Notes: generated by a model from the sequence alone, not told the origin. DNA of 64,000 nt from Actinokineospora bangkokensis (GCF_001940455.1 NZ_MKQR01000007.1:85378-149377); one strand, 5' to 3'; shown: positions 52,610 through 63,892, counted from the first letter of the stretch. A program made the numbers and translations.

Positions 52610-52695
52610 TGCGCACTCCTCGCGGTCGGTGTCGGTTTCCCACCGGAAGGACGCATGAATCGGTCGAACGTTGCCGCGAGCCCGCGGCTGCCGTA

Positions 52696-52711
52696 GTGAA
52701 CATGTGTTCGA
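52696..52711. promoter_or_regulatory. LexA/SOS-box-like dyad upstream of bla
   Basis: On the minus strand TCGAAC-ACAT-GTTCAC, 10 of 12 conserved positions of the actinobacterial SOS box TCGAAC-N4-GTTCGA. It lies 87 bp upstream of the bla start and 166 bp from the murE start. Could also be the site of another regulator. Confidence 0.4.
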
Positions 52712-52876
52712 CATTACCGCGTCCGCGCTGCTCCGGACGTGCGCGGAAGCTGCTCCAACCGATCGTGTCACGCACCGCCGGACGGGCTCACCCGCACCGC
52801 CGTACCCCATGCGCCCGGGGCGCGGTGATCGAGGGGCCGCGCGGTAGCCCTGCGTGCGCAGGTAGCCTTCCGCCCC

Positions 52877-54448
52877 GTGCCCGCCAAGCTCGACGGCAAG
52901 GCAGTCACAGCGCCGCCTCGCCCCTCCCGAACCCAGCCCGTGCCACTGGCCACACTGGCCTCCCGCGCCTCCGCGCGCCCACACGGGTCCGACCGCCCCG
53001 GTGCCGCACCGGTGTCCGATGTGGCCGTCACCGGCGCGACCCTGCGCGCCCAGCACGTGCTGCCCGGAGACCTGTTCGCCGGGCTGCCCGGCGCCCGCGC
53101 GCACGGGGCCGACTTCGCCGCCCAGGCAGCCGCCGCCGGGGCTGTCGCGGTGCTGACCGACGAGGCGGGCGCAGCGCGCCCCGCCGTGCGCGACAGCGGG
53201 CTGCCGGTGCTGGTGCACCCGGACCCGCGCGGCGTGCTCGGCCCCCTCGCGGGCTTCATCTACGGCGAGCCCTCGCTCGCGCTGAAGGTCCTGGGCGTCA
53301 CCGGGACCTCCGGCAAGACCACCACCACGCACATGGTCGAGTCCGGCCTCGCCGCCGCGGGGCTGACGACCGGCCTGATCGGCACGGTGGAGACCCGCAT
53401 CGCTGGGGAGCGGCTGTCCAGCGCGTTCACCACCCCCGAGGCCCCTGACCTGCAAGCGCTGTTCGCGGTGATGCTCGAACGCGGCGTCACGCACGTGCCG
53501 ATGGAGGTCTCCAGCCACGCGCTGAGCCTCGGCCGGGTGGCGGGCACGCGGTTCGCCGCCGGGGCGTTCACCAACCTCTCCCAGGACCACCTGGACTTCC
53601 ACCCCGACATGGAGGACTACTTCCAGGCGAAGGCGCTGCTGTTCGACGGCCGCTCCGCCCGCGAGGTCGTCTGCGTCGACACCGACTGGGGCCGCCGCCT
53701 GGTGACCCCGCGGACGGTCACCGTCGCCACCGGCGGCGACGCGCACTGGACCGCCTCCGGCGCGTCCACCTCGCTGTCGGGCGAGCAGTCGTTCACCATC
53801 CACGGCCCCGGCGGCCGCGAGCTGGCCGCGACGCTGCCCATCCCCGGCACCTTCAACGTGGCGAACGCGCTGGTCGCCGCCGCCGTGCTCGCCGAGGTGG
53901 GCATCTCCGACGAGGACATCGTGCGCGGGCTGGCCCGGGTGCGGGTGCCCGGGCGGATGGAGCGCGTTGCGCTCGGCCAGGACTTCACCGCCGTCGTCGA
54001 CTACTCGCACAAGCCCGAGGCGGTCGCGCTCGCGCTGGACGCCATGCGCGCCCGCTCCGACGGCCGGTTGATCACCGTGCTCGGCTGCGGCGGCGACCGC
54101 GACACCGGCAAGCGCCCGCTGATGGGCGCCGAGGCGGCCCGGCGCAGCGACCTGCTGGTGGTCACCGACGACAACCCGCGCTCGGAGTCCCCGGCCGCGA
54201 TCCGCGCCGCGGTGGTCGAGGGCGCCCGCGCGGTGCCCGAGGGCCAGCGCGGCGAGGTGCTCGACATCGGTGACCGCAGGCGGGCCATCGCCACCGCGGT
54301 CGCCGCCGCCCGCTCCGGCGACGTCGTCGTCATCGCGGGCAAGGGCCACGAGACCGGCCAGGAGGTCGCGGGCGTGGTCCACCCCTTCTCCGACCGCGAC
54401 GAGCTGGAGGCGGCCATCCGCGAACGACTGGACTCGGTGACCCGGTGA
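52877..54448 (+). CDS. murE: UDP-MurNAc-tripeptide synthetase (meso-DAP-adding)
   Basis: 523-residue Mur ligase adding meso-diaminopimelate to UDP-MurNAc-L-Ala-D-Glu in the cytoplasm. ATP motif GVTGTSGKTTTTHMV, carbamoyl-lysine region, and the DAP-selecting motif DNPRSESP are visible; the latter predicts a DAP-type wall. An N-terminal ~25-residue extension precedes the first domain. GTG with TAGCCT 8 nt upstream may be near-leaderless, which would give the mur genes their own promoter after the bla interruption. The stop overlaps murF by 4 bp. Confidence 0.97.
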   Translation: MPAKLDGKAVTAPPRPSRTQPVPLATLASRASARPHGSDRPGAAPVSDVAVTGATLRAQHVLPGDLFAGLPGARAHGADFAAQAAAAGAVAVLTDEAGAARPAVRDSGLPVLVHPDPRGVLGPLAGFIYGEPSLALKVLGVTGTSGKTTTTHMVESGLAAAGLTTGLIGTVETRIAGERLSSAFTTPEAPDLQALFAVMLERGVTHVPMEVSSHALSLGRVAGTRFAAGAFTNLSQDHLDFHPDMEDYFQAKALLFDGRSAREVVCVDTDWGRRLVTPRTVTVATGGDAHWTASGASTSLSGEQSFTIHGPGGRELAATLPIPGTFNVANALVAAAVLAEVGISDEDIVRGLARVRVPGRMERVALGQDFTAVVDYSHKPEAVALALDAMRARSDGRLITVLGCGGDRDTGKRPLMGAEAARRSDLLVVTDDNPRSESPAAIRAAVVEGARAVPEGQRGEVLDIGDRRRAIATAVAAARSGDVVVIAGKGHETGQEVAGVVHPFSDRDELEAAIRERLDSVTR

Positions 54449-55905
54449 TCCCGCTGACGCTGCGCGAGGTCGCCGACGCCGTCGGCGGCACCCTGCACGA
54501 CGCCGACCCGGGCGCGGTGGTGGCGGGGACGGTCGAGTTCGACTCCCGGGCCGTCACCGCGGGCGGGCTGTTCGTCGCCCTGCCCGGGGAGAAGGTCGAC
54601 GGGCACGACTTCGCCGCCAAGGCGCTCGCCCAGGGCGCGGTCGCGGTGCTGGCCGCGCGCCCGGTGGGCGGCCCCGCCGTGGTGGTGCCGCCGGTGTCCG
54701 AGGCGCACACCCGCTCGGTGGCCCTGACCGGCGACACCGACGGCTCCGGCGCCGCCGTGCTGGCCGCCCTGGCCAAGCTGGCCAGGGTCGTGGTCGACCG
54801 GCTGACCGCCCGCGGCCTGACCGTGGTGGGCGTGACCGGGTCGTCGGGCAAGACCTCGACGAAGGACCTCATCGCGCAGGTGCTGGCCCCGATGGGCCCG
54901 ACGGTGGCCCCGCCCGGCTCCTTCAACAGCGAGCTGGGCCACCCCTGGACCGCGCTGCGCGCCGACGAGGGCACCCGGTACCTGGTGCTGGAGCTGTCCG
55001 CGCGCGGGCCGGGGCACATCGCCGCGCTCTGCGACACCGCCCCGCCGCGCATCGGCGCCGTGCTCAACGTCGGCAGCGCGCACCTGGGCGAGTTCGGCAC
55101 CCGCGAGGACATCGCCAAGACCAAGGGCGAGCTGGTGGAGAAGCTGCCCGAGGACGGCGTCGCCGTGCTCAACGCCGACGACCCGCTGGTCGCGGCCATG
55201 GCGAGCCGCACCAGGGCCAGGGTCGTGCTGGTCGGCGAGGCCGCGGGCGCGCACGTGCGGGCCGCGGACATCCGCCTCGACGAGCAGGCCAGGGCCACCT
55301 TCCGCCTGGTCAGCCCGCAGGGCGAGGCCGACGTCGCGCTGGGCCTGCACGGCGCCCACCACGTCGGCAACGCGCTGAGCGCGGCCGCGATCGCCCTGGA
55401 GCTGGGCGCGACGCCCGCCGAGGTGGCCGAGCGGCTCTCCGGCGCCCGCCGGGTCTCGGCGCGCCGGATGGAGGTGATCACCCGGCCGGACGGCGTCACG
55501 GTGGTCAACGACTCCTACAACGCCAACCCGGAATCGGTGCGCGCGGCGCTCAAGACGCTGGCGACGATGGCCCGCACGGGCAACCGCAGGCGGTCCTGGG
55601 CCGTCCTGGGTGTCATGGGCGAGCTGGGCGACGACCACGTCGCCGCGCACGACGAGGTGGGCAGGCTCGCCGTTCGACTGGACATCAACCGCCTGGTGGT
55701 GGTCGGCGCGGACGCCCGGCCGATGCACCAGGGGGCGAGCCTGGAGGGCTCGTGGGGAGAGGAGTCGGTGCTGGTGGCGGACGTCGATGCCGCGGTCGCG
55801 CTGCTGCGCGCCGAACTGGCACCCGGTGACGTCGTTCTCGTGAAGGCGTCCAAGGTCGCCGCCCTGTGGCGGGTCGCGGACGCGCTGCTGGAGGCGGGCG
55901 AGTGA
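54445..55905 (+). CDS. murF: UDP-MurNAc-pentapeptide synthetase
   Basis: 486-residue Mur ligase adding D-Ala-D-Ala to the UDP-MurNAc-tripeptide. Shows [25 protein letters not shown] cut into its usual blocks, ATP site [23 protein letters not shown] and [19 protein letters not shown] overlaps the murE stop and the end overlaps mraY, so the ligases are coupled. Length and motifs are normal for the family. Confidence 0.97.
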   Translation: MIPLTLREVADAVGGTLHDADPGAVVAGTVEFDSRAVTAGGLFVALPGEKVDGHDFAAKALAQGAVAVLAARPVGGPAVVVPPVSEAHTRSVALTGDTDGSGAAVLAALAKLARVVVDRLTARGLTVVGVTGSSGKTSTKDLIAQVLAPMGPTVAPPGSFNSELGHPWTALRADEGTRYLVLELSARGPGHIAALCDTAPPRIGAVLNVGSAHLGEFGTREDIAKTKGELVEKLPEDGVAVLNADDPLVAAMASRTRARVVLVGEAAGAHVRAADIRLDEQARATFRLVSPQGEADVALGLHGAHHVGNALSAAAIALELGATPAEVAERLSGARRVSARRMEVITRPDGVTVVNDSYNANPESVRAALKTLATMARTGNRRRSWAVLGVMGELGDDHVAAHDEVGRLAVRLDINRLVVVGADARPMHQGASLEGSWGEESVLVADVDAAVALLRAELAPGDVVLVKASKVAALWRVADALLEAGE

Positions 55906-56999
55906 AGAGCATCCTCATCGCGGCGGCGGTCGCGATGGTCGTGTCCATCCTGCTCACGCCGTACCTGATCCGGGTGTTCTCCCGGCAGGGCTTCGGGCAG
56001 GAGATCCGCGAGGAGGGCCCGGAGGGCCACAAGAGCAAGCGCGGCACCCCGACCATGGGCGGCGTGGCGATCATCATCGCGATGTGGGCGGGCTACGGCA
56101 CCTCGCACGTCGTCAACGCCACCTCCTCCCCGCGCGGGGAATCCCCGACCGCCTCGGGCCTGCTGGTGCTGATGCTGGCCACCGGCCTGGGCCTGGTCGG
56201 CTTCCTCGACGACTTCATCAAGATCCGCAAGCAGCGGAACCTGGGGCTGAACAAGACGGCCAAGCTGGTCGGGCAGCTGGTGGTGGCGATCGCCTTCGCC
56301 GTGCTGGCGCTGCGCTTCCCCGACGAGCGCGAGCTGACCCCGGCCTCGGACAACCTGTCGTTCGTCCGCGACATCTCCATCGTGTCCTTCGGCGCGCTGG
56401 GCTTCATCGTCTTCTGCTACCTGGCGGTCTCGGCCTGGTCGAACGCGGTGAACTTCACCGACGGCCTCGACGGCCTGGCCGGTGGCTCCTCGGCGATGGT
56501 GCTGGGCACCTACGTGGTGATCGCGTTCTGGCAGTTCAGCCACGACTGCGGGCGGCTGCCCGAGGCGGCCTGCTACGACGTGCGCGACCCGCTGGACCTG
56601 GCGATCGTGGCGGCGGCGTCGATGGGCGCCTGCATCGGGTTCCTGTGGTGGAACGCCGCCCCGGCGAAGATCTTCATGGGCGACACCGGCTCGCTGGCCC
56701 TCGGCGGCTTGGTGGCGGGGCTGGCGATGGCCACCCGCACCGAGCTGCTGATGATCATCATCGGTGGCCTGTTCGTGGTCGAGATGGTGTCGGTGGTGCT
56801 GCAGATCGCGGTGTTCCGCACGACCAGGCGCCGGTTGTTCCGGATGGCGCCGTTCCACCACCACTTCGAGCTCGCAGGCTGGGCGGAGACCACCGTCATC
56901 ATCCGGTTCTGGCTGCTGGCGGGCGTCTGCGCGATGTTCGGCCTTGGCCTGTTCTACGCCGACTGGTTGTCGGCGGGCGGTGTGGGCGGCGGTCTGTGA
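55902..56999 (+). CDS. mraY: Phospho-N-acetylmuramoyl-pentapeptide transferase
   Basis: 365-residue, ~10-helix membrane enzyme making lipid I from UDP-MurNAc-pentapeptide and undecaprenyl phosphate. Conserved blocks: [13 protein letters not shown] (KRGTPTMGG), [48 protein letters not shown] and [18 protein letters not shown] 55902 overlaps the murF stop; a start 12 codons earlier lies inside murF and is less likely. Confidence 0.97.
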   Translation: MKSILIAAAVAMVVSILLTPYLIRVFSRQGFGQEIREEGPEGHKSKRGTPTMGGVAIIIAMWAGYGTSHVVNATSSPRGESPTASGLLVLMLATGLGLVGFLDDFIKIRKQRNLGLNKTAKLVGQLVVAIAFAVLALRFPDERELTPASDNLSFVRDISIVSFGALGFIVFCYLAVSAWSNAVNFTDGLDGLAGGSSAMVLGTYVVIAFWQFSHDCGRLPEAACYDVRDPLDLAIVAAASMGACIGFLWWNAAPAKIFMGDTGSLALGGLVAGLAMATRTELLMIIIGGLFVVEMVSVVLQIAVFRTTRRRLFRMAPFHHHFELAGWAETTVIIRFWLLAGVCAMFGLGLFYADWLSAGGVGGGL

Positions 57000-58390
57000 C
57001 GGGGCTGCTGGCGGGCCGGTCGGTCCTGGTCGCGGGCGCGGGGGTCGCGGGCCGCGGGGTCGCGGCGGCCCTGGTCGCCGAGGGCGCGCGGGTGGTGGTG
57101 GCCGACGGCGACGCCGAGCGGCTGGCCGCGCTGGCCGACCTGGGCGTGGCCACCGCGCTGGCCCCGCAGGAGCCGCCGCCGGGCACCGAGCTGGTCGTGA
57201 CCAGCCCGGGCTGGCGGCCGGACAGCCCGCTGCTGGCGGCGGCCGCCGCGGCCGGGGTCGAGGTGGTCGGGGACGTCGAGCTTGCCTGGCGGATCGCCCA
57301 GGAGCTCGCGGACCCGCCGACCTGGCTGGCGGTGACCGGCACCAACGGCAAGACCAGCACGGTGATGATGCTGGAGTCGATGCTGCGCGCCGCCGGGCTG
57401 GACGCGGTGGCCTGCGGCAACGTCGGCCTGCCCGTGGTGGACGCGGTGCGCTCGGGGCACTCGGTGCTGGCCGTGGAGCTGTCGAGCTTCCAGCTGCACT
57501 GGCAGTCCTCGATGCGCGCGCACGCCTCGGTCGTGCTCAACGTCGCCGAGGACCACCTGGACTGGCACGGCGGCATGGCCGACTACGCCGCCGCCAAGGG
57601 GAAGGTGCACACCGGCGCGAAGGTCGTCGTGCACAACACCGCCGACGAGTGGTCGCAGCGGTTGGCCGCCGAGCACCAGGGCACCCACGTCGGCTTCGGC
57701 CTGGGCACGCCCCGGCCCGGCGAGCTGGGCCTGGTCGAGGACCTGCTGGTCGACCGCGCCTTCGTCGACGACCCGCAGACGATGGCCGAGGAGCTGTTCA
57801 CCCTCGCCGACGTGCGCCCGCAGGTGCCGCACGCGGTGGCCAACGCCCTGGCCGCCGCCGCCCTGGCCCGCGCGCACGGCGTGCCCGCCGACGCCGTCCG
57901 GCGCGGGCTGCTGGACTACCAGCCCGGCGCGCACCGCTCGGTGCCGGTCGGCGAGCTCGACGGCGTGCGCTACGTCAACGACTCCAAGGCCACCAACCCG
58001 CACGCGGCGGGCAGCTCGCTGCGCGCCCACGAGAGCGTGGTGTGGATCGCGGGCGGTCTGCTCAAGGGCGCCTCGGTGGACGAGCTGGTGCGGGAGGTGG
58101 CCGGGCGGCTGCGCGCTGCGGTGCTCCTCGGCCGCGACGCCGAGGTCGTGGCCGCCTCGCTGGCGCGACACGCCCCCGAGGTCCCCGTGCACCGGGTGCC
58201 GCCGGGAGACGATGACCCCATGACCGCCGCCGTCCGCGCCGCCCGCGCCGCGGCCCGACCGGGTGATGTCGTGCTGCTCGCCCCGGCCGCCGCCTCGATG
58301 GACCAGTTCCGCGACTACGCCCACCGGGGGGACGCGTTCGCCGGTGCGGTGCGCGACCTGCTCGCCGGCGGTGCCCCCGGGACCGGCTGA
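56996..58390 (+). CDS. murD: UDP-MurNAc-L-alanine:D-glutamate ligase
   Basis: 464-residue cytoplasmic Mur ligase. N-terminal Rossmann motif [16 protein letters not shown] site [35 protein letters not shown] and [11 protein letters not shown] are all typical of MurD. GTG overlaps the mraY stop. Its last base is shared with the ftsW ATG. Confidence 0.97.
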   Translation: MTGLLAGRSVLVAGAGVAGRGVAAALVAEGARVVVADGDAERLAALADLGVATALAPQEPPPGTELVVTSPGWRPDSPLLAAAAAAGVEVVGDVELAWRIAQELADPPTWLAVTGTNGKTSTVMMLESMLRAAGLDAVACGNVGLPVVDAVRSGHSVLAVELSSFQLHWQSSMRAHASVVLNVAEDHLDWHGGMADYAAAKGKVHTGAKVVVHNTADEWSQRLAAEHQGTHVGFGLGTPRPGELGLVEDLLVDRAFVDDPQTMAEELFTLADVRPQVPHAVANALAAAALARAHGVPADAVRRGLLDYQPGAHRSVPVGELDGVRYVNDSKATNPHAAGSSLRAHESVVWIAGGLLKGASVDELVREVAGRLRAAVLLGRDAEVVAASLARHAPEVPVHRVPPGDDDPMTAAVRAARAAARPGDVVLLAPAAASMDQFRDYAHRGDAFAGAVRDLLAGGAPGTG

Positions 58391-59853
58391 TGGTCACCCA
58401 GGCCGAGGGCGGGTCCGCCGGGCGGGCGCGCAGGCCCGCGCGCGCCCCGGGCCGGGTCGCCGCCGTCCGCGTCGCGCTGACCGCGTGGCTGGGCAGGCCG
58501 CTGGCCTCCTTCCACCTCGTGCTGGCCGTGTTCGGCCTGCTCACCGTGCTCGGCCTGGTGATGGTGCTCTCGGCGTCGTCGGTGGTGTCCTTCCGCACCG
58601 GCGACGGGCTCTACACCGTGTTCATCAAGCAGCTGGTGTACGTCGGCGTCGGGTCGGTGGTGTTCTGGCTGGCGCTGCGCACGCCGCTGGAGAAGATCGC
58701 CTCGTACAGCGGGGCCGTGCTCATCGCCAGCATCGCCTGCCTGGCCGCGGTGCTGACGCCGCTGGGCGCCACGCTCAACGGCACGCGCAGCTGGTTCGTC
58801 CTCGGGCCCATCTCGTTCCAGCCGATCGAGGTGTGCAAGCTGGCGCTGGCGCTGTGGGGGGCGCAGGTGCTGGTCGCGAAGCGGGCCGTGCTGCACCGCT
58901 ACCGCCACCTGCTCGTGCCGGTGGTCCCGGTGGCGCTGCTGATGTTCGCGCTGGTGATGCTGCAACCCGACCTGGGCGGCACGGTGACCCTGGGCGTGGT
59001 GCTGATCGCGCTGCTGTGGTTCGCCGGTGCCCCGCTGCGCATCTTCGGCGCGCTGGCCGCGGGCGGCGTCGCCGGGGTGGCCCTGCTGGCGGTGGGCACC
59101 GAGTACCGGCTCGACCGGGTGCTCAGCTTCCTCAGCCCGGAGGCCGACCAGCTGGGCAAGGGCTACCAGGCGGTGCAGGCGCAGCTGGCGCTGGCCGACG
59201 GCGGGCTGTTCGGCCGCGGCCTCGGGCAGGGCCCGTCCAAGTGGGACTTCCTGCCCAACGTGCACAACGACTTCATCTTCGCCCTGATCGGCGACGAGCT
59301 CGGGTTCCTGGGCTGCTCGCTGGTGCTGGGGCTGTTCGCCATGGTCGCGGTGGTCGGCATGCGGGTGGCCACCCGCAACATCGACCCGTGGGTCCGGATG
59401 GTGTCCGCGACGCTGACGGTGTGGCTGGTCGCCCAGGCCGCGATCAACATCGGCTACGTCGTCGGGCTGCTGCCGGTCACCGGGATCACGCTGCCGATGA
59501 TCTCCTCCGGGGGTACCTCGGTGGTGGTGACCATGGCGGTGTTCGGCCTGCTGGCCAACTGCGCGCGGCACGAGCCCGAGGCCGTGTCCGCGCTGCGCTC
59601 GCAGGGCCCCGGCCGGTTCGGCAAGCTGCTGCGCCTGCCCGCCCCGGAGCCCTACAAGCCGCCGAAGAAGCGCAGGCCCGCTCGCCCGTCCGCACCGCCG
59701 CGGGCGGCGGGCAGGCCCGCGGGCCACCGGGGCGCGCCGCCGCAGGAGCTGCGCAGGCGCGCCGGGTACGGCCGGGCAGCGGGTGGTGCGCCCGTGGCCA
59801 GGCAGAAGAAGAGCCGCGGGGCACCGCGGACCGCTGAAGGAGGACGTCGTTGA
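58390..59853 (+). CDS. ftsW: Septal peptidoglycan polymerase FtsW
   Basis: 487-residue SEDS glycosyltransferase with about ten membrane helices, working with FtsI to build septal glycan strands. Family landmarks: [59 protein letters not shown] split by position, and [12 protein letters not shown]. The first ~45 residues (Arg/Ala-rich) and the last ~90 (Lys/Arg/Pro/Ala-rich cytoplasmic tail, about 400-487) are long basic extensions seen in actinobacterial FtsW. ATG overlaps murD by one base; the end overlaps murG. Confidence 0.97.
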   Translation: MVTQAEGGSAGRARRPARAPGRVAAVRVALTAWLGRPLASFHLVLAVFGLLTVLGLVMVLSASSVVSFRTGDGLYTVFIKQLVYVGVGSVVFWLALRTPLEKIASYSGAVLIASIACLAAVLTPLGATLNGTRSWFVLGPISFQPIEVCKLALALWGAQVLVAKRAVLHRYRHLLVPVVPVALLMFALVMLQPDLGGTVTLGVVLIALLWFAGAPLRIFGALAAGGVAGVALLAVGTEYRLDRVLSFLSPEADQLGKGYQAVQAQLALADGGLFGRGLGQGPSKWDFLPNVHNDFIFALIGDELGFLGCSLVLGLFAMVAVVGMRVATRNIDPWVRMVSATLTVWLVAQAAINIGYVVGLLPVTGITLPMISSGGTSVVVTMAVFGLLANCARHEPEAVSALRSQGPGRFGKLLRLPAPEPYKPPKKRRPARPSAPPRAAGRPAGHRGAPPQELRRRAGYGRAAGGAPVARQKKSRGAPRTAEGGRR

Positions 59854-60983
59854 CCGTTGGTCCCACCGGTGGGAGCGCCGCGGGGCGCCGGGGCCCGTGC
59901 GTGGTGGTCGCGGGGGGTGGCACGGCGGGGCACATCGAGCCCGCGCTGGCGCTGGCCGACGCGGTGATGCGGTTGCGCCCGGACGCCAGGGTGGTGGCGC
60001 TGGGCACCGAGCGCGGTCTGGAGCGCACGATCGTCCCGCAGCGCGGCTACCCGCTGGAGATGATCCCGCCGGTCCCGATGCCGCGCAAGCCCAACGTCGA
60101 CCTGCTCAAGCTGCCGCTGAAGGTGCGCTCGGCGATCAAGGACACCCGTGAGGTGCTCGACCGGGTCGGCGCCGACGTCGTGGTCGGGTTCGGCGGCTAC
60201 GTCGCGCTGCCCGCCTACCTCGCCGCGCGCGGCCGGGTGCCGATCGTGGTGCACGACTCCAACGCCAAGGCGGGCCTGGCCAACAAGGTCGGCGCGCGCT
60301 TCGCCGAGCGGGTCGCGGTGGCGGTGCCGGACACCGGCCTGCCCGACGAGGAGGTCATCGGGATCCCGCTGCGGCAGTCGATCCTGGGCCTGGACCGGGT
60401 GGCGCTGCGCGCGGAGGCCCGCCGCTTCTTCGGCCTGCACCCCACCGCGCCGACGCTGCTGGTGACCGGCGGGTCGCAGGGCGCGCAGTCGATCAACGCG
60501 GCGGTGGCGGGCGCGGCGCCGGACCTGGCCGCGGCGGGCATCGGCGTGCTGCACGCCTACGGCCGCCGGAACACCCTCGCGGTGCAGCAGATCATGGGCG
60601 CGCCGCCGTACGTCGCGGTGCCCTACCTGGAGCGGATGGACCTGGCGCTGGCCGCCGCCGACGCGACCCTGTGCCGGTGCGGGGCGATGACCGTCGCCGA
60701 GGTGTCGGCGGTCGGCCTGCCCGCGGTGTACGTGCCGCTGCCGCACGGCAACGGCGAGCAGGCGCTCAACGCCCAGCCGGTCGTCGACGCCGGGGGCGCG
60801 GTGCTGGTGCCGGACGCGGAGCTGAGCCCGCGGCGGGTGGCCGAGGCGGTCATCCCGATCCTGCGCGACCGGGCCCGCACGCAGGCGATGGCCCAGGCCG
60901 CGCGCGGCAGCGGGCACCGCGAGGCCGCCGACGTGCTGGCCAGGATGGTGCTGGAGGCCGCGGAGCGGGGTGCCCGGCGATGA
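59850..60983 (+). CDS. murG: Lipid II synthase (UDP-GlcNAc transferase) MurG, TTG start
   Basis: 377-residue membrane-associated GT-B glycosyltransferase converting lipid I to lipid [16 protein letters not shown] is the lipid-binding glycine loop (Ala replaces one Gly, as usual in actinobacteria), [13 protein letters not shown] and [14 protein letters not shown] are the donor loops, and [14 protein letters not shown] binds UDP-GlcNAc. The start is TTG at 59850, overlapping the ftsW stop, with AAGGAGG 6 nt upstream; no other start fits the frame. Confidence 0.96.
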   Translation: MTVGPTGGSAAGRRGPCVVVAGGGTAGHIEPALALADAVMRLRPDARVVALGTERGLERTIVPQRGYPLEMIPPVPMPRKPNVDLLKLPLKVRSAIKDTREVLDRVGADVVVGFGGYVALPAYLAARGRVPIVVHDSNAKAGLANKVGARFAERVAVAVPDTGLPDEEVIGIPLRQSILGLDRVALRAEARRFFGLHPTAPTLLVTGGSQGAQSINAAVAGAAPDLAAAGIGVLHAYGRRNTLAVQQIMGAPPYVAVPYLERMDLALAAADATLCRCGAMTVAEVSAVGLPAVYVPLPHGNGEQALNAQPVVDAGGAVLVPDAELSPRRVAEAVIPILRDRARTQAMAQAARGSGHREAADVLARMVLEAAERGARR

Positions 60984-62398
60984 CCGGACCGCTGGAGCCC
61001 GCGCTGCTCGACCGCGCGCACCTCGTCGGCATCGGCGGGGCCGGGATGAGCGGCATCGCCCGCATCCTGCTGGCCCGGGGCCTGCCGGTGTCCGGGTCCG
61101 ACGCCAAGGAGTCCCGGGCCAACCTCGCGCTGCGCGCCCAGGGCGCCCGGATCGCGGTGGGCCAGGCCGCGGCGAACCTCGACCTGCTCGACGGCGGCCC
61201 GACCGCGGTGGTGGTGTCCACCGCGATCAAGCCGGACAACCCGGAGCTGGTGGCGGCGCGCGAGCGCGGCCTGCCGGTGCTGCACCGCTCCGAGGCGCTG
61301 GCCGCGCTGATGGCGGGCGACCGGGTGGCCTGCATCGCGGGCACGCACGGCAAGACCTCCACCACCTCGATGCTGACCGTGGCGTTGCAGCACTGCAGGC
61401 TCGACCCGTCGTTCGCCATCGGCGGCGACCTCAACGAGTCCGGCGCCAACGCCCACCACGGCAGCGGCGGGATCTTCGTGGCCGAGGCCGACGAGAGCGA
61501 CGGGTCGTTCCTGGTGTTCTCCCCGTCGGTGGCGGTGGTGACCAACGTCGAGGCCGACCACCTCGACCACCACGGCACCGTCGAGGCCTACACCGAGGTG
61601 TTCGACCGGTTCGCCGCGCGGGTCGAGCCCGGCGGCGTCCTGGTGGCCTGCGCCGACGACCCCGGGTCGGCCGCGCTGGCCGACCGGGTCGAGGCCGCGG
61701 GCGCGCGGGTGCGCCGGTACGGGCGCACCGCGTCCGGGCCGGAGGACGCGGTGCTGCTGGACTACCGGGCCGAGGGCGGCCTGGGCGAGGCGCGGGTGTC
61801 GGTGTCCGGGCAGGAGCTGCTGCTGCGGGTCGCCCTGCCCGGCGAGCACATGGCCCTGAACGCGATCGCGGCGTTCCTGGCCGGGCTGGAGCTGGGCGCC
61901 CCGCCCACCGAGCTGGGCGAGGGCATCGCCGCGTTCGGCGGGGTGCGCAGGCGCTTCGAGCTCAAGGGCAGCGCGGCGGGCGTGCGGGTCTACGACGACT
62001 ACGCCCACCACCCCACCGAGGTCGCCGCCCAGCTGGCCGCGGTGCGCCCGGCGGCGGGCGACGGCCGGGTCGTGGTGGTGTTCCAGCCGCACATGTACTC
62101 CCGGACCAGGACCTTCGCCGCCGAGTTCGGCGCGGCGCTGGCCGCCGCCGACGAGGTCCTGGTGCTCGACGTGTTCGGCGCCCGCGAGGAGCCGGAGCCG
62201 GGGGTCAGCGGCGCGCTGGTGGCCGACGCGGTGCCGCTGCCCGCCGACCGGGTCCACTACGAGCCCGCGTTCGACAAGGCGACGGCGCTGGTGGCGGGCC
62301 TGGTGCGCGACGGCGACCTGGTGCTGACCATGGGCGCGGGCGACGTGACGATGCTCGGCCCCGAGCTGCTCGCCGAGCTGGAGCGGCGCACCGGATGA
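60980..62398 (+). CDS. murC: UDP-N-acetylmuramate:L-alanine ligase
   Basis: 472-residue Mur ligase, first amino-acid addition in wall precursor synthesis. Motifs are [20 protein letters not shown] site [47 protein letters not shown] and [12 protein letters not shown] overlaps the murG stop, and the end overlaps ftsQ. Normal length and complete motifs. Confidence 0.97.
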   Translation: MTGPLEPALLDRAHLVGIGGAGMSGIARILLARGLPVSGSDAKESRANLALRAQGARIAVGQAAANLDLLDGGPTAVVVSTAIKPDNPELVAARERGLPVLHRSEALAALMAGDRVACIAGTHGKTSTTSMLTVALQHCRLDPSFAIGGDLNESGANAHHGSGGIFVAEADESDGSFLVFSPSVAVVTNVEADHLDHHGTVEAYTEVFDRFAARVEPGGVLVACADDPGSAALADRVEAAGARVRRYGRTASGPEDAVLLDYRAEGGLGEARVSVSGQELLLRVALPGEHMALNAIAAFLAGLELGAPPTELGEGIAAFGGVRRRFELKGSAAGVRVYDDYAHHPTEVAAQLAAVRPAAGDGRVVVVFQPHMYSRTRTFAAEFGAALAAADEVLVLDVFGAREEPEPGVSGALVADAVPLPADRVHYEPAFDKATALVAGLVRDGDLVLTMGAGDVTMLGPELLAELERRTG

Positions 62399-63144
62399 CC
62401 GGGACCGTCCACCAGCGGACCAGGGCGCGGCGCAGGCCACCGCGCGCCGGGGAGCGCCCGCCCCGCCGCGCGCGCAGGCGCACCCCGCGCCGGTACCTGG
62501 TCCGCCGGTGGACGGTGCTGGGGTCGTTCCTGCTGGTCACCGCGCTGGTGGTGGTCGTGTGGTTCACCCCGGTGATCGGTGTGCGGGACGTGCAGGTCAG
62601 CGGCACCAGCGGGCTCAGCGCCGACGCGGTGCGCGAGGCCGCCGCCGTGGCCGCGGGCACCCCGCTGGTGCGGCTGGACACCGACGAGGTGGCCGAGCGG
62701 GTGCGGCGGCTGCCCCGGGTCGACACCGTGCAGGTCACCCGGTCGTTCCCGGGGACCGTGCGGATCTCGGTCACCGAGCGCACCCCGGTGCTGGCGGTGG
62801 CCGAGCAGGACGGGGTGCACCTGCTCGACGCGTCGGGCTTCGACTACAGCACGGTCGCCACCGCGCCCGCCGGCCTGCCCGCCCTCACCGCCGCCGACCA
62901 GCCCAGCCGGGAGGCCGCGGCCATCGCGGTCGCGGCGCTGCCCGAGGCCCTGGTCCGCCAGGTCGCGGGCGTGGCCGCGCCCACCCCGGCCGACGTCCGG
63001 CTCACCCTGGGCGACGGGCGGGTCGTGGTGTGGGGCGGGCCGGAGGACTCCCCGCGCAAGGCCGCCGTGCTGGGCCCGCTGCTCACCCGTCCGGGCAAGA
63101 CCTACGACGTGGCGGCCCCCGAGTTCCCCACGATCGCGGGATAA
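62395..63144 (+). CDS. ftsQ: Cell-division protein FtsQ
   Basis: 249 residues, bitopic divisome scaffold. A strongly Arg-rich cytoplasmic head (about 1-38), one membrane helix (about 40-60), the POTRA domain starting [20 protein letters not shown], and the beta domain ([10 protein letters not shown]-like [18 protein letters not shown]). ATG overlaps the murC stop. Normally ftsZ follows; here a DinB-superfamily gene intervenes. Confidence 0.95.
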   Translation: MTGTVHQRTRARRRPPRAGERPPRRARRRTPRRYLVRRWTVLGSFLLVTALVVVVWFTPVIGVRDVQVSGTSGLSADAVREAAAVAAGTPLVRLDTDEVAERVRRLPRVDTVQVTRSFPGTVRISVTERTPVLAVAEQDGVHLLDASGFDYSTVATAPAGLPALTAADQPSREAAAIAVAALPEALVRQVAGVAAPTPADVRLTLGDGRVVVWGGPEDSPRKAAVLGPLLTRPGKTYDVAAPEFPTIAG

Positions 63145-63183
63145 GCGCTCGAAACTGTCGGGGGTCTGCGCCAGGATGCCCCC

Positions 63184-63693
63184 ATGACCTCCGCGCCCCC
63201 CGACACCCGCGTCGACCCGCCCGACGTCGGCGACGAGGTCGCGCAGGTCAACGGCTTCCTCGACTACCTGCGCGGCACGGTGGTGCGCAAGGCGCACGGG
63301 CTGTCGGAGGTCGACGCCCGCCGCGCCGTGCTGCCCTCGCCGCTGATGACGGTCGCGGGCCTGCTCGGGCACCTGCGGTGGGTGGAGGCGCACTGGTTCG
63401 GCGTGGTGCTCGACGGCCAGCACGACCGCGCGCCCTGGGACCCGGCCGACCCGGACGCGGAGTTCCGCGTCCCGGACGGGGTCCCGCTGGCCCGGCTGGT
63501 CGAGGAGTACGAGGCGGAGTGCGCGCACAGCCGGGGGGTCGCGGCCGGGATGGCCTTCGACGACACCGGCACGTTCGAGGGCCGCACGGTCTCGCTGCGC
63601 TGGGTGCTGCTGCACATGGTCGAGGAGACCGGCAGGCACGCCGGGCACCTCGACGCCATCCGCGAGCTGCTGGACGGTGCGACGGGGGAGTGA
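63184..63693 (+). CDS. DinB-superfamily (DUF664) protein between ftsQ and ftsZ
   Basis: 169 residues with a DinB four-helix-bundle layout: FLDYLRGTVVRKAHGLSE, LMTVAGLLGHLRWVEAHWFG (first metal His) and LLHMVEETGRHAGHLDAIRE (HxxxH-type metal ligands). Related proteins are mycothiol- or bacillithiol-dependent transferases or of unknown function; the motif set here fits the DUF664 group. ATG preceded by CAGGAT and six bases, so leaderless or weakly initiated. Same strand as its neighbours but not overlapping them. Its link to division is unknown. Confidence 0.9.
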   Translation: MTSAPPDTRVDPPDVGDEVAQVNGFLDYLRGTVVRKAHGLSEVDARRAVLPSPLMTVAGLLGHLRWVEAHWFGVVLDGQHDRAPWDPADPDAEFRVPDGVPLARLVEEYEAECAHSRGVAAGMAFDDTGTFEGRTVSLRWVLLHMVEETGRHAGHLDAIRELLDGATGE

Positions 63694-63892
63694 CCGGGGC
63701 CCGACAGCGGGGGGCGTGCACGTCCCGTGACCAACAACCGCGACGCCGCTCGGCGTGGCGGCTGGATACCGCGTCCCGCTATGCCTACCTTCCTTGATTA
63801 GTCCGGGGTTGACATAACTCCCGCTCTCTGGTTGACGCCGAGGGCCGGCCCCGGCAGGCACACCGCAGGGCATCCGATCAGGAAGGCGGCTC
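63694..63892 (+). promoter_or_regulatory. Upstream region of ftsZ
   Basis: 199 bp without a gene. Contains the small hairpin ACGCCG-CT-CGGCGT, a TACCTT -10-like hexamer (63786-63791) with a poor -35, and TTGACATAAC (63809-63818), an AT-richer block that stands out in this GC-rich DNA. GGAAGG (63881-63886) is the ftsZ ribosome-binding site. Likely the ftsZ promoter zone; exact promoter not fixed. Confidence 0.45.
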
